DNA of 64,000 nt from Rhytidiadelphus loreus (GCA_947034895.1 OX344764.1:51007348-51071347), one strand, 5' to 3'. Positions 32,561-44,937 are shown, counted from the first letter of the stretch. Made by a program: numbers and translations. Notes: generated by a model not told the origin, from the letters alone.

Positions 32561-35500
32561 ATGTTCGCCAATCTCAACGCAATGGCTGTGTCTTCCGATT
32601 TGAGGCGTAGGAAAATTGTTCGCTTTGCTTCACCGGTCACAGAAGTGGTTGCCGCAGAGGATTGTGAAGCGGCTTCATTGCTCACGAATCTACGACCGCA
32701 GCGACTGAGCATGGCATCCGCATCCCCCGTGCCTCCAAGAAGTGAAGAAAGAACTCTGCTGCGACGCAGCAGACGCAGAAACCGCGTGGAGGGTTTGTCG
32801 ACGCCGTTCACGGTCACTGCTGAGCGAGAGGGCCCGAAGAAGATTCAGGAGCAAGTAATTTTCCCTTAAGATTCTCTCTTTCTTCAGTCTTTTGAAGACG
32901 ATGCCCACTTCAATTGGAAAGTGGCCTGAAATTTCCTAGGAATCGGAACCCTGATTTCTCAACGCTCGTACTTTGCAACCAAGGCGTCGCCAGCTTCCCA
33001 CGGTCATAGGGTCTAGAGAACCCTAAGGCCGTGGACTCTATGTCTCGAAATCCAAGGCCTTTATTACAGTTTTGGATGCGAATGCCGTCGTTTTGGGCAC
33101 GTTTTTCAGGACGCCTCCTTCTTCTACAAATTGAGGAGCCTATGTTCAAGTTGACACATTTGCTGTTCATTCTTCTCCTACCCTGTGTCCAACGATCTTT
33201 CGGTGAGTTTCCGAAGCCACGATCTCATTCAGCTTGGTCGCCTTCCTGCTGCACCTGTCAATCGGAATTGCGTCGAGAAATTGGGGCCTCGGCGGACAAG
33301 GTTCCTGAATTTCGAGGACAAGGCATTGGAGGGTTGTGGGTTTTCTTCGGTGGCGGCAGCGTACTGAAGTTTTGAACTATTCTTCTTTGCAGTTGTCCAT
33401 GGTCGTTGTTTGTCTTTTCTAGTGACCCCGATTGACTTGGGAAACCTAGGTCTGCCAAAGTCGGTGGACTTTGCCGCCCGTTTTCGTGACAGTGAACCCT
33501 GAACTGCTCCGTCCATTCTGTTGACTGAAACGATGAGTTGCTTCCTTGCAGGACGCTGAGTTATTCGTGCGCTGGAGAATGGATCAGCAGAGGAGTTCTT
33601 TGCGCCGATCCTCGGCACCACAACGGAAACTAGCTTCTCGGAGGGACTCAACGGAGGAGGTCCTACAGAGGAATGAGCGCCAATCGAAACATCGGGAGGA
33701 CGTCAGCCGCACTTCGAAGGGGAAGGGGAAGGCGAGAGAGCTTAGTCCGCCTCCGAAGCGCAGGCGGGAAGTGGTGGAGGAGGAGAGCTCGCCGTCAGAA
33801 GCCGTAGGGGACGTGGAGCAAAGCGAGGCTTTGCCATCTCAGGATTGGAGGTATGGCCTTCAGAGCCCGCTTGTTCTTTGTCGCATGGGTCTTCGGTGAT
33901 GTGGGTGATAAAGTTGTATGAGAACTTGGGCACCAAGTCATGGCCTGGACGTTGCGGCCATCACATTACTCCGCAAGCGTTGAATGTGGCGTTTGTTTTG
34001 ACATTAGTATGTTCGCTCTGACGTTGTCTGTAGTGTCGACGCGTTACCATAGACGTTGTTTTTTACGTCCACGCGTTACCAGAGACGTTGCTTTTGACGT
34101 CCACATGTTACAAGTGACGTTCATTTTGACGGCCACACGTTACAAGTGACGTTCATTTTGACGGCCACACGTTACAAGTGACGTTCATTTTGACGTCACC
34201 ACGTTACAAGTGATGTTCATTTTGACGTCTCCACGTCCTCTGTGACATCCACGAACATGTAGGCTTCTCACTGTACTTGTACATGTCCCTTTCTATGTGA
34301 AGTGGAGACATAGAACCCCACATCGTGGATGCCTTGCTTCATTTTTGTCTTGATAAGCCGTGTGTAGTAATCCGTAGCCACTAAGCGTCAGTTACTTCTG
34401 CAGTAAAGGGTATGACAGTGCATCAGGCGATGATGGCCACGAAGGCGACCAACAATCAGATGCAGACACTGAAGACCTAATCGACGACCTGAACCCAACC
34501 GAGAAATGGAAGAAAGGTTCCAATGTCCCCAAGAAACCCATTGAACTGGATGAGGCCAGTGAGCCATACGGAGGAATGAAGAGCGGAATCAACAGCGACA
34601 TCAAGAAGTATGTCCGAGAACTTGATCCATGGACTGGATGGGAGGGTCAACCAGTGTATGACAGACGTCGCTTCTTCTCCAGACTCTACATAGGTTCGCT
34701 TATCTTCATCATCAGTCTGTGTTTGTGGTTCAAGCGTAGCCCTCCCAACCGTGCGGTGCCAACTTTTTGGCTTGAGCTTTGCACCTTAGTGATGGAGGGA
34801 ACAAGTAGCCATTCTTTTCAAGGTGCACGTGGACTTTGACGTCGCATACGACGTCGAAGTTCACGTCGCAGGATACATCTTCGTTCACACAATTGTGTGT
34901 CATGTGTTAGTAGTGCATGGCCGATTTATGGCTGATTTGCGATGTGTGGGCTTTGTCTACGAATGCTGTGTCGTGAACTTTCTACTATATTCACTCTGAG
35001 TGAAGTTGTTGACTTCCATGCAGTAGTTCCTGTATGTGTCATATGAAATTGACGTACTGTACTGTTTTCCATAACTTGCAAACTGGCAAATGTGTGGGGA
35101 GGGCACTAGAGTTTCGGAGAAGTGGATGCAGCCTATCATAATGAAGGCCCTCATCTTAGTTCGATTCAACCTGAACAAAATTATAGACCGTGATGGGAGA
35201 AAGCCCTCTGGAATGGAGCCGCAAGTGTGGGCAGACCTCGTGGCCAGTCGGCAATCGGAGGCAGCGCAACAAAGGTCGGTGCACATGCGGTCCATTTCAC
35301 AGGGGAAGGGGTCTACCGCAGCGCAAATGAAGGCCATTGAGAGAGAAGTCGTTGGCCGTCTGGTGAGCACCTTGCCCTATATTTTATTTTTTGCTTTGTT
35401 TTTTTTCTTTTGATTGTCGTGTTCGACGTCATTATCAGCGCGTAGTCTGCTGTTGACGTCATGTTGAATGTTCAAAATGACGTCACTGTGAATGTTAGAA

Positions 35501-36872
35501 ATGACGTGGACAGTGATGCACCCATGTCGGAGGATGTCGTCTGTAGCAAGTGTGGTACATTTGATTTCAAGCGGAACATGTTCTCCTTCTCTGAGTTTAT
35601 GCTTTCTTGTCTTTTTTGCTTCTCGTAGCCTATAGATTCTTTATAACCATCCGCACATTGAGTTCTGGCATTCTATTTTGTAGACTTTGTTAAAAAAACG
35701 ACCTCTTTTTGATGCGGAGGTGGCTTCCGAGTACACGCGTTTGCAAGAAGAGAAGCGCCGAGGTCGAACTCCGCATACTTTGGAGTTGGAGGAGATGCGC
35801 ACAAGAATGACTAATTTGGAGAAAAGCCTACATCGCTTGGAGGAGAACATGACAACGTCGCACAAGGGGCTGGAGGCCATGTTGAAGAATGTTCTGGATG
35901 GTTTGGGACAATCAAGTGGTAACGCGTTGCAAGAAGTCGCTCATCCAGTGGCGTGCACTGACGTTCAAGATCTGGGAGCTCCCAATTTGAGCGGAATTGA
36001 AGCGTGGAAGACTATGGAGACCAACTTCTTACCACTTATGCTGGATGGAGGAGGTACGTCAACTGCTGTTCACGATGTCGGTGTGGACGTCACGGGAGAC
36101 GTCCAAAGAAATGTCGCAGTTGACGAGCAGGTAGAGCAGGACGTTGGCGGCAATGGGGACGCGGCCGACGTCGTTGAAGGTGACGTTGAAGAGGACCGCA
36201 CTGAAGATGTTGCAGACGCTCCCGCAGTTGAGGCCGGTTTAGGCGTAGGAGCTTCCAAGTCCACGACGCCATCAGCGAAATCAGGGCCGGAGGGGAAAGT
36301 AGACTCCGAGACGCCCGAGGAGGTACATCAGAACCTTTTCACGTATTTTGTGCGTGGTGTCTGAATGTGTGGAGTAATTGGTGGAGTTCCTCCCTCGGTA
36401 CTTAATAGAGATGTCAGAAGTGACGTCCACTCCGACGTCAATTGTGACATGTTCAGATGTCCAGTGCGACCCAGAATGTTTTTATGTTTTAAGTTCTATG
36501 TATTTGGCCATTTTCTCTGTCACAAGTGCTCAAGTGACGTTGCTGAGCGTGTTGTTTTCCTAGGAGTACACTGAGGTGCAAGAGGATTCATCAAGCCGCC
36601 TTCGACGCATTACGAAGAATTCGCAGGCTGCCAAGGGTTCGGAAGCCGCACCTAAAGGTGCAATTTTGAAGAGCGGAACTCCTAAAGCACCAGGTCTACC
36701 AAAGCCTACCCAAGGAAACGCAAAGGTACCTCAAGTCGTTCGTGTTTTGTTCTTCATTTCATTTCACTATGTGCTCCTTTGGATTCAGGGTTTCTGATGT
36801 GCATTCCTTGGTTTCTTTGGATTCATGCAGGGCGGGAGTGGAAAGAGAGCAGTTGCCCCGAAGAAGAAGTGA
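32561..36872 (+). CDS. CACTA second gene, Transposase_24 (Ptta/En/Spm) type
   Basis: Seven exons inferred on the plus strand: 32561-32854, 33552-33850, 34404-34693, ~35112-35362, 35684-36322, 36564-36725, 36831-36872, about 658 residues. Phases agree at every junction. The acceptor before 35112 lacks a good pyrimidine tract and is the least certain. The N-terminus is basic and disordered. Exons 3-4 hold the Transposase_24-like core (ELDPWTGWEGQPVYDRRRFF, later EPQVWADLVASRQSEAAQQ and GKGSTAAQ). Exon 5 carries a coiled coil (LEEMRTRMTNLEKSLHRLEE), then an acidic stretch with repeated Asp-Val pairs encoded by GACGTC motifs. The C-terminus ends KRAVAPKKK. In this superfamily the second protein usually binds subterminal motifs; that role here is inferred. 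An ATG at 32582 is an alternative start. No break was seen. Confidence 0.75.
34018..34250. repeat. 32-bp tandem array in CACTA intron
   Basis: About seven units of a ~32-base repeat containing ACGTTACAAGTGACGTTC and TTTTGACG lie in the intron between exons 2 and 3 of the plus-strand gene. Each unit carries two ACGT cores. Confidence 0.85.
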
Positions 36873-36889
36873 CCACATGAATTTGTCGC

Positions 36890-37474
36890 CGACATCCACA
36901 GAAACACAATACGTTGTTCACCTGAGCATGCGAAACCGATGTCAATGTCAATAGTGACATCAAAGAGAACAGCTCATTGCCGTTCAAGAGAACAACCTCT
37001 TACGTAATGACGTTCAATTTGACGTCGAGGACAACCTCTTACGTAATGACGTTCAACTTGACGTCGAGGACAACGTACGCTAATTTTTTTAATGTCATGC
37101 GGTACGTCCACTTTGACGTTAAATTTTTGGTCAACAGAGTCAGCAAGAAATGCCATGTCAGATTTTTGAAGACTCCACGTCACATTTCAAAGGGGTCCAC
37201 GTCAGATGACACGTCATGGATGAAAAGTCATCCTACGTGTCGCTACCCGCTCGAAAAAGATGACGTGGCATGTTGCATATTAAAAATTAGACATCACATT
37301 CGACGCACGTTCAATTTTGCGTTTTTGGCTTTGACGCCGCGTCAAATACTTGTTCTTCAACCCGTTTTTCGCTTGTCCTTTTTGACGAATTTTTTTGCAC
37401 ATCACAGTTGACATAAGCTCGTCCAAAAAAAGGTCCATTTTGACATTATTTCTCCACTACGTTTTCTTATAGTG
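36890..37474. promoter_or_regulatory. CACTA right subterminal region
   Basis: Dense GACGTC/CACGTC motifs, including a 45-base direct duplication around 36990-37070 (AACCTCTTACGTAATGACG), lead up to the right TIR. Confidence 0.65.
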
Positions 37475-37477
37475 TGT

Positions 37478-38724
37478 GGTCTCATATTTGTCAAAATCTA
37501 AATTTATTTTGTGCATGTCTTCCTTTTCTACACATCTCTGTACAATCTTGTATTCACTATTATCTACTTAGCCTTCAAATTACTCAGTCCAATTTGTGGT
37601 GCTTTTAGGTGGTACCCACCTTAACCCCTAAAGGACCTAAAGGACCAAACATTCAAATTTTGAACAATGGATGAATGTAAACATGATTATCCCAAGCACA
37701 TAGAAACTTGTTTTTTTCATTCACCTAAATATTGATAATTCTTGTGTTAGTTTTCTTCCATTTGTATGGTACTATAGGTTTTTAGAACTTTTCTTTGTAA
37801 ATATTCTATAGTTTAAAAAGCACAAGTATATTTGACTTCAAAAACTAACATTTTTTAGTTAAAGAAATGGCCATTCAAACTTCAAGAATGACTTGAATAA
37901 ATAAGTAAAACAAAGATCTCAAAACATGACTATACTCTCAATTTAGTCTTGTGACAATTTGTCATGGATATAAATTGTAACAAAGTGTGAAAATAAACTC
38001 AAGAATTTAGCAAAAGCAGTCCAGTCATTTACAATTCCTTTTCAAAGTACAATTAGCAAACTAACACTGTATACTAATTGTAGTAAAATTTTATCAAGTA
38101 ATTATTTTATTTTATTTCTCACAAAACACACGTAGCTATGACTTTAAAATCAAATTGTTGTCATTAAGCTAAATCTACTCTTTATAAAATTGAGCAATGA
38201 ATTTTTGATATTTTTTAAATATGAAAATCCTTCTTGTTGTCACTATAAGAGAAAGGGGTGTTTTAAATATAGTCCTAGGAGTATAGTCCTAACAATAATA
38301 ACCTTTTTAGGACAAATTGAGTTTCCACGTTAGATTCTTAGGGGTCCACATGACCTTAGACCATTCACAAGATGACACGTGTCACTTTTTTTCAAAAATG
38401 ACTTAATTTATACCGAATCTAACCTTCAAGTAGAGTACATTGAAGTTAAAATTATATGAATGAAAAATACTCAATATTCTTGATATTATTTGGGATCTAA
38501 AACTTATAGCTTATAATTGCAATAATTTAGTGAGTTCTTGGTAACTTAAGAAGAAAAAAAATTGGAAAAAACAAACAAGTTTGTTAGGCATCATTTTATT
38601 GGTTTAAATCATATATAAAATATATATATTACAAATAAGATACAATTTAGATTAGTTGAAGCCTTGAAGGTCATCCAAAGTTTTATATATACAATCATTT
38701 GATCAATCTAAAGGGAATCAGTAA
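37478..38724. other. AT-rich spacer, no gene seen
   Basis: A block near 37611-37690 (TTAACCCCTAAAGGACC, then ATTCAAATTTTGAACAATGG) recurs inverted at ~58110-58175. CACTATAAGAGAAA at 38241 may be a relic CACTA end. Confidence 0.5.
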
Positions 38725-38987
38725 GAGCATCCCCACCAATCTATTCTGTATCCCTAAAAAATTAGAGAGAGGACCTTAGATGGGGATGGGGATACAGAAG
38801 CTTGCGCGCACTAGTCTCGGAACAAGATCTCTACCCCAAATTTATAGAGAACTCGGTAAAAGTTGGGCCCAATTATCTATATTTAAGTTCATATAGAGAA
38901 CACGCGAGGTCTCGTCTCTATAAAGTCAAGATTGACTGGATTGAGGTGCCGAGTTTAGGGAAAGAGAACTCATTGGTGGGGATGCTC
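38725..38987. mobile_element. Tourist-like MITE, TAA target duplication
   Basis: 263 bp with inverted ends GAGCATCCCCACCAAT and TAA duplicated on both sides (38722-38724 and 38988-38990). This is the pattern of PIF/Harbinger-derived MITEs. An open frame across it is not a gene. Confidence 0.85.
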
Positions 38988-38990
38988 TAA

Positions 38991-41060
38991 ATGCTTTTGG
39001 AAGCGCTAAGTCAAGGCCCTTTAGAGGTTGATTGTATAATTTTTAAAGAGTTCACTTGCATCCAAATTTGTTTGGGTCAAAATATTTTTATAAAGTTAGG
39101 TATTATAATTATTTATACATTATTTCAAAAATTATTGTTAGTATAAAAACATTAGAGGAAATTTGACCCTTGTAGAGGGCTATTTGACTTTTAGCCAATG
39201 TGCAAATCCAAGGTAAAAAGAATTTTTATTTTTTTTTATTTTTTGAAAATATTTTTAGACCCCAATCTTGCATGGCACCAAGTGACCACATGGGCCAAAT
39301 TTTATATGTTTATTTAGTTTGGATATTACTTTTTGTAATTGCACATTTTCTTGCAATCAAATGATCCTATGCAGGGTCCAAATTTCCTTTAATGTGAAGA
39401 AAAAAACAAAGAACATTTTAAATGGTAATTTTCTTTAAGCAATTTGGATACTCCAAATGAAATGCAATTATTGATCAACTAAGGTTTACAATATAACTAC
39501 ATATTATCCAAATCAATCTTAGAAAAAGAATACTTTCTTAATGAAATGAATCCTTATACACCACTTTCGCTTAAAATTTATAAAATTTTATTTTTCATTT
39601 TAGAGAGCTATAAAAGGTATAAAGAACCTAGACTTAGTTGAAAAAAATCATATACTATTAATGTGAAGATTTGTGCATTCAAAACTAAATAATAATCATA
39701 CTTGTAGTTTGTTTAAAATAAAGATATAAAGGTCTAAAATCAAGGATTAGTTTACCACTGCATTTCACAATGGGTGTTTTCACAATTGGTTTCAAAGTGC
39801 TAAAATATTGCCAATTAACCCCTAAAAGATCATTGTCCATTTGAGGGACAAATGGGATTTAGGGCAGGTACCTGCAGGCTGAATTTTTTTCATGATTTTT
39901 TGAAACTTTTTTTGAAGCTAGTAAAACTGATTAGCTTCAAGGGAATATGATTTTTTTCAATCGATGTCCGGGAACAAAAGTTATGTCCAAATAAGCTCAA
40001 AACAAGGGAGAGGGGGCAGCAAAAAAAAATTCAAAATTTGAGTTTAAGTTTTTTCTCTCTCATAGATTATATTTTTGTCAACATGGAAAGCTTTTATTTA
40101 TTCCATTTGGATTTGTTGTGAGAAAGTTATGGAAAATCTTGTTATGGGGGCAATTAGAATATCTTCCTATAAAAATAACTTGTGGGATTCATTTATGAAT
40201 GCAATTTTTTCATTTGAGAAAAAGAAGTTCTACATGGTTTAGATTGCTTCCTTGAACAATCTCACCATTGGAATTAGTGCGTTTTAATTTTCTTTCTTAG
40301 ACTCTCAATTCAATTCCTCAAAATAAAGATTTAAAGCTCAAAACCATGTAATGCAGAAAATTTAATTTAAGAAGCGGTTCAAAGTCAAATAATCTAGACC
40401 CGCATTGTGATGAAATACTTTCAACGCAGATATATTGCAATTTGTGCTGTCAAAAAATTTGAAATTTTTCCACACATTCTCATATTAGTTAGTTGTTAGC
40501 TGTAAGATCCTATGGTTGGATGAGCAAAAAAAACAATTTTTGCTATAGAAATGGTAGTTTTTAGTGTTTTTCGGCAGAAAAAAGGCCGTGGTTCCATTGG
40601 GGTTACTGTCATCAACATTTTTAGACATTGAATGGCTTTCCTTAGCCACAAGTCTCCAAAAAAAATCAATGGGAGTTGAAGAGTTTCTTGAGGCAATACA
40701 TAGGAGTTTAAGGCAATACATTTTGTACTTCAAGGTGGCCATTTAAGGGGAGTTCAGTGCATGTGTAGGTCTGATGAAGCCATGTAAGTACCTTCTGCTT
40801 TCAACTTTAAAAATTCGCACAGTATTACAGGAGTACAGTATTGGAAAATCATGAAACCTCCTAGATTAGGTTTCTCTTAAGGTCACCAATAAGCACATTA
40901 AAAAAAAATTGTAATTCTACCTTAGAGGAGCCTGCAGAATCAGAAAAAGTCGCACTTCGGGTGCTTGTACCTTAGAACAGCCACTGATTCCTGATTCTCT
41001 GCTCAACTACTCAATCCAATATTTGGGGTGAGACATTTGAGAACTGTGCATAACATTCTT
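38991..41060. other. AT-rich spacer, no gene seen
   Basis: Only low-complexity open frames. A TTAACCCCTAAAAGATC block near 39816 resembles the ends of other dispersed repeats here. Confidence 0.5.
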
Positions 41061-41719
41061 GAATAGTGAAGCTGGGGTCGCGGTTTCTACGATGTCATTG
41101 CACTCTGGCCGACAATTCAAGGGGAAGCTTCCCTTCAAGATTTTCTACTGGAGACTTGATTCACGGGGAGCAACAAATTTCCGCTGCAATTAATGAAGTT
41201 CTGAAATGCGACGTACTCCGGTGCATATGTACGTCAAATCCATCTCGTAAATTAGCGTTCATTTCTTCGTACCATGGGCTCATTGGACCGTCCATTGATA
41301 TAATTATTCAACTCTTATGAAATTGAAGCGAAAAACGACCACCTGTTTGACCAAAGTCCACGGATTTCGCAATTCTACTTTGACACTCATTTCAACAGCG
41401 AGAAAATATTATTCAACAAATACTTCAACGACGACAAATTCATGTCCAAAGATTTTCCAAATTTTTCCTTGATCCCAATTGGCACTGTACATACGGCTAA
41501 TTGCAATTCCAAAAAAGAAAACAGGCCAAACATTTCCTCTTGCCATAACACCAAGTTCTACGACCATTAATCGCCGTTACCGAAGCATGGTCGACACTTG
41601 CGAGTGGCTTTCCAAATTGGGAAACCCATTCACACCGCAGTACCGTACTATTCAGTTTTCTTTCTCCACAGTAAGCCACTTCCGAGATTTCCTCTCAGTC
41701 ACCGGACTCACCTCCAGGG

Positions 41720-41776
41720 TCACTCCGCGTCCTCCAGAACGTGCTTCAAAAGTCATACCCACGAGATGAATATAAA
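41720..41776 (+). promoter_or_regulatory. Germin-like 3 core promoter
   Basis: TATAAA lies at 41771-41776, followed by CCCCCACAACCCAAAGCAAT and a GTAACAGTAACAA leader. The upstream block CGCGTCCTCCAGAACGTGCT is shared, in varied form, with germin-like 2, 5 and 6. Confidence 0.7.
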
Positions 41777-41966
41777 CCCCCACAACCCAAAGCAATTGTA
41801 ACAGTAACAACCACCCCAGCGGCATTCTCCAACTTACACCAACATCTCGATCAACTGACACTGCTCTCTTGCAGCTGACTGAGCTCGACTTGCACCTGAA
41901 CTCGATCCCGAACTCCTCCTCCAATTTCTAGCAGCGCCGATTTTTGCAGTGATCGACTTGATCATC

Positions 41967-42623
41967 ATGGCAGGCCGCAGCTTGTGGGTGACCGTGGCCG
42001 TGTTGATGAGCGTGGCGCTGGTGCCCATGCTCGCCTTGGCAGCGGACGAGGATCCGCTCCAGGACTTCTGCGTAGCCGACTTGAAGAGCGAACTCACCAT
42101 CAATGGATTCAGCTGCAAGCCAGCCGACAAGGTGTGGGCCAGCGACTTCGTGTTTGATGGATTGAAGAACCCAGGAAACACCAACAACCCCAACAACGCC
42201 AACGTCACGGCTGCGTCCGTCCTTCAGTTCCCGGGATTGAACACTTTGGGCATCTCCGCGGCTCGCATCGACTTCGCCAAGGGCGGCATCAACCCCCCGC
42301 ACACGCACCCCAGAGCCACCGAGCTTCTGTTGGTGGTGAAGGGCGAGTTGTATGTGGGCTTTGTGGACACCAACAACACGTTGTTTGCCACGACCTTGAC
42401 GGAGGGCGAGTTGTTCGTGTTCCCCAAGGCGCTGGTGCACTTCCAGCTGAACGTGGGCAAGGGTCCCGCTTTGGCTTTCGCCGCTTTGAGCAGCCAGAAC
42501 CCTGGCGTGCAGCAAATTGCTCCGGCTTTGTTCACTCCGGACATCAACGACGAGGTGTTGGAGAAGGCATTCCGCATCGACGAGCAGACCGTGAACATGA
42601 TCCAGAAGGAGTTCCGCATGTAA
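41967..42623 (+). CDS. Germin-like protein 3 (subtype B, intact)
   Basis: 218 residues, intronless, starting MAGRSLWV at the first in-frame ATG; it is three residues shorter at the N-terminus than its paralogues. The signal peptide is residues 1-25. The paired Cys are C35 and C50, the cupin metal ligands H112, H114, E119 and H158, with the usual PPHTHPRATE and FPKALVHF motifs. It is subtype B (ASDFVFDGL, NANVTAAS, TLTEGE), closest to germin-like 2 but in the opposite orientation. A TATA box about 190 bases upstream and a poly(A) signal ~270 bases downstream suggest a working gene. The likely role is a secreted, metal-binding cell-wall cupin. Confidence 0.93.
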   Translation: MAGRSLWVTVAVLMSVALVPMLALAADEDPLQDFCVADLKSELTINGFSCKPADKVWASDFVFDGLKNPGNTNNPNNANVTAASVLQFPGLNTLGISAARIDFAKGGINPPHTHPRATELLLVVKGELYVGFVDTNNTLFATTLTEGELFVFPKALVHFQLNVGKGPALAFAALSSQNPGVQQIAPALFTPDINDEVLEKAFRIDEQTVNMIQKEFRM

Positions 42624-42892
42624 ATTGATGAATGGCTCTTCAGATTTATCAGAGGTCTGGAAACATATATATACATATAGTTCTTTAGTATGTAGAACCA
42701 TTTACTATCAGCTAGCTCTATTTAAGAAACGAGAGAGAGGTCCAATGACATCTGATTCGTTATTTGCAAGGAAATTTCTCCCAGAATTGCTTGTCTAGCT
42801 AGTAGCCAACTTTGTAGTGTTCCTTGACCTCATTTGGTCTTCCTTGTACATTTGGTCTTCCAGGCCATAGCATGACAACACTTTGAACATGA

Positions 42893-42898
42893 AATAAA
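42893..42898 (+). terminator. Poly(A) signal of germin-like 3
   Basis: AATAAA, about 270 bases after the stop codon. Confidence 0.55.
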
Positions 42899-43735
42899 GT
42901 TATTCAGTTCACATAAAATGTCATAAGTTCATGGAATGGTGTGCACTGTGTTGAAGGATGAATGATTCGTGAACTTATGCATCTCTTAACTTAAGTATCC
43001 TTTTAGAAGATAAACAAACAGTGGATGTTTGCAGATGAAATTTCAGAGAGATGCTTGTCACTGAGTTGTGAAGGTCACTCCAGAGTCCAGACAGTAAGCT
43101 AGATGATGGCGAGCACTAGCTAGTTTTCTGTCTCGTTTAGTCATTGTCTTTCAGTTTTGTGGAATTCTTGGTCATGATGTTGCATTCATTAACTAAGTTA
43201 TGTAAATTTAACCTCCAATGAGTTTTTGCACCAGGCCACCGGTCTTAATTTTCAGTAAGAAATGTCAGTTTCGTTAAATTGGGGATATTCCATTACTTAG
43301 GCGAGTGAGGCCTGGAATCAAAATTCCGAAATCTACATAGATCTGTGTCCTAGTTTGTGGCCTGAAATTAGACCATTGTGAAGACATATATCACATTTTT
43401 TGGCTTGTTGAATATTTCCAATTTGCCTAAATTGACGTGAAGAGTTTTGTGCACTTAAATGTCGCAATCTTGGCTCTATGAAACATGCTATGATCATTTA
43501 AACACACAAAAGACTATTTGATTTTGTAGGTGGATAAATGAAAGAACACGCAAGTTCTATTGTTCCAATGATCTCAAGATTTGGTGTTTTTCTTTCAAAT
43601 CTTAAGATAGGATGACTGATTAACTTTTTGAAGATAAATTTTTTATACATTTCAATCTATTGTTGAGAGCCAATGTTATGCCGCACTAATCACGAAATGC
43701 TCAAGCTTGTGAAGCAAATCAAATAAACCACATAG
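42899..43735. other. Spacer, no gene seen
   Basis: AT-rich 3' flank of germin-like 3; nothing recognised. Confidence 0.5.
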
Positions 43736-43938
43736 AACTCAGACTTCAACACTTGCACTGGACACCGTTTTATGAAACATTTGAGATGCATGAACTGTGA
43801 ACCTGATATTTCATTAAATGTTGTGCAACTGTGGCGGGAGAAGTCCAAATGAAGGGACACCACACACTAACTTGGCCGAATCTTCCACCAGCGCTTCTGA
43901 AAACAATTTACTCTCATGCTAAAGAATCAGAAGTCGTA
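43736..43938 (-). other. Orphan 3' flank of a minus-strand germin gene
   Basis: Matches the region downstream of germin-like 2 (19820-20035) in the same orientation, including TTTCATTAAATGTTGTGCAA and CTCTCATGCTAAAGAATCAG. No minus-strand germin gene follows; it joins directly to the 5' UTR of germin-like 4. Confidence 0.75.
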
Positions 43939-44018
43939 TATGAACTCCGATCCCTTGCAGTACCACTCCAGAATTGATCCTGCAGTTTCTAGCAGCAACG
44001 ATTGTTGCAGTCGTAGAC

Positions 44019-44682
44019 ATGGGAATCATGGCCCGCAGAAGCTCGTGGGTGACCGTGGCCGTGTTCCTGAGCGTGGCGCTGGTGCCCATGCTCGCCATGG
44101 CAGCGGACGAGGATCCGCTCCAAGACTTCTGCGTCGCAGACTTGAAGAGCGGAACCACCATCAATGGACTCACCTGCAAGCCCGCCGATAAGGTCTCCGC
44201 GGACGACTTCACGTTCGCTGGCTTGAAGAACCCAGGAAACACCAGCAACCCCAACAACGCCGTGGTCACGCCTGCTTTCGTCCAACAGTTCCCCGGATTG
44301 AACACTTTGGGCATCGCCGCGGCTCGCGTCGACTTCGCCAAGGGCGGCATCAACCCCCGGCACACGCACCCCAGAGCCACCGAGATTCTGTTGGTGGTGA
44401 AGGGCGAGTTGTACGTGGGCTTCGTGAGCACCAACAACACCTTGTTTGCCACCACCCTCAGGGAAGGCGAGCTGTTCGTGTTCCCCAAGGCGCTGGTGCA
44501 CTTCAGCTGAACGTGGGCAAGGGTCCCGCTTTGGCGTTCGCCGCTTTGAGCAGCCAGAACCCCGGCGTGCAGCAGATTGCTCCCGCTTTGTTCACTCCGG
44601 AGATCAATGACGAGGTGTTGGAGAAGGCGTTCCGCACCGACGAGCAGACGGTGGACATGATCCAGAAGAAGTTCCGCATGTA
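44019..44682 (+). pseudogene. Germin-like 4 (subtype A), frameshifted, promoterless
   Basis: The gene aligns with germin-like 1 along its full length. One C is missing near 44504 (CACTTC/AGCTGA), so the frame stops at 44508-44510 after 163 residues, right at cupin motif 2, removing the last metal-ligand context and the C-terminal strands. The remaining homologous sequence continues in another frame to 44682. Other changes: L9 to S in the signal peptide, I104 to V, and the second Pro of NPPHTHP to Arg next to the metal ligands. Upstream homology to germin-like 1 stops inside the 5' UTR at about 43939, so the TATA box and promoter are absent. Probably a dead copy. Confidence 0.88.
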
Positions 44683-44937
44683 AATCAGTAGTTTATCAGA
44701 TTGATCAGAGTTTGTGGACACGTATCGTCATCTACACAGAGTCAGGACAGTTACTATCAACATTCGTTTAGAAGCGAGAAAGGGTCGGAGAATTAACTTC
44801 TGATTCATTAGCATGATTGTATTGCACATTTGCTGTCGCAGTGACTGGTCAGACCTCGTCCAAGTGTGAAGTGATCCTTCATTTGGTTTGGGGCTTTCGG
44901 CAAAAGCTGGACCACATGCATCAGTCGACTGTAATTG

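Larger units (their letters stand above)
23713..37474. mobile_element. CACTA (En/Spm) DNA transposon, 13.76 kb
   Basis: The left end is CACTATAAGAAACCGG at 23713; the right end is its inverted partner ending TTTCTTATAGTG at 37474. A perfect 3-bp target duplication TGT flanks it (23710-23712 and 37475-37477), as expected for this superfamily. Two genes lie inside: a TNP2-type transposase on the minus strand (27483-31999) and a Transposase_24-type protein on the plus strand (32561-36872). Subterminal regions and introns are packed with GACGTC/ACGTC motifs. About 3 kb of AT-rich tandem arrays lie between the left end and the transposase. One nonsense codon is seen in the transposase; the rest looks complete. 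Confidence 0.93.

Noticed and set aside
38241..38260. CACTATAAGAGAAA as a second CACTA element end
   Set aside because: No matching inverted partner or target duplication found nearby; possibly a relic only.
38802..38990. 62-codon frame as a small gene
   Set aside because: It lies wholly within the Tourist-like MITE and runs through its terminal repeat.
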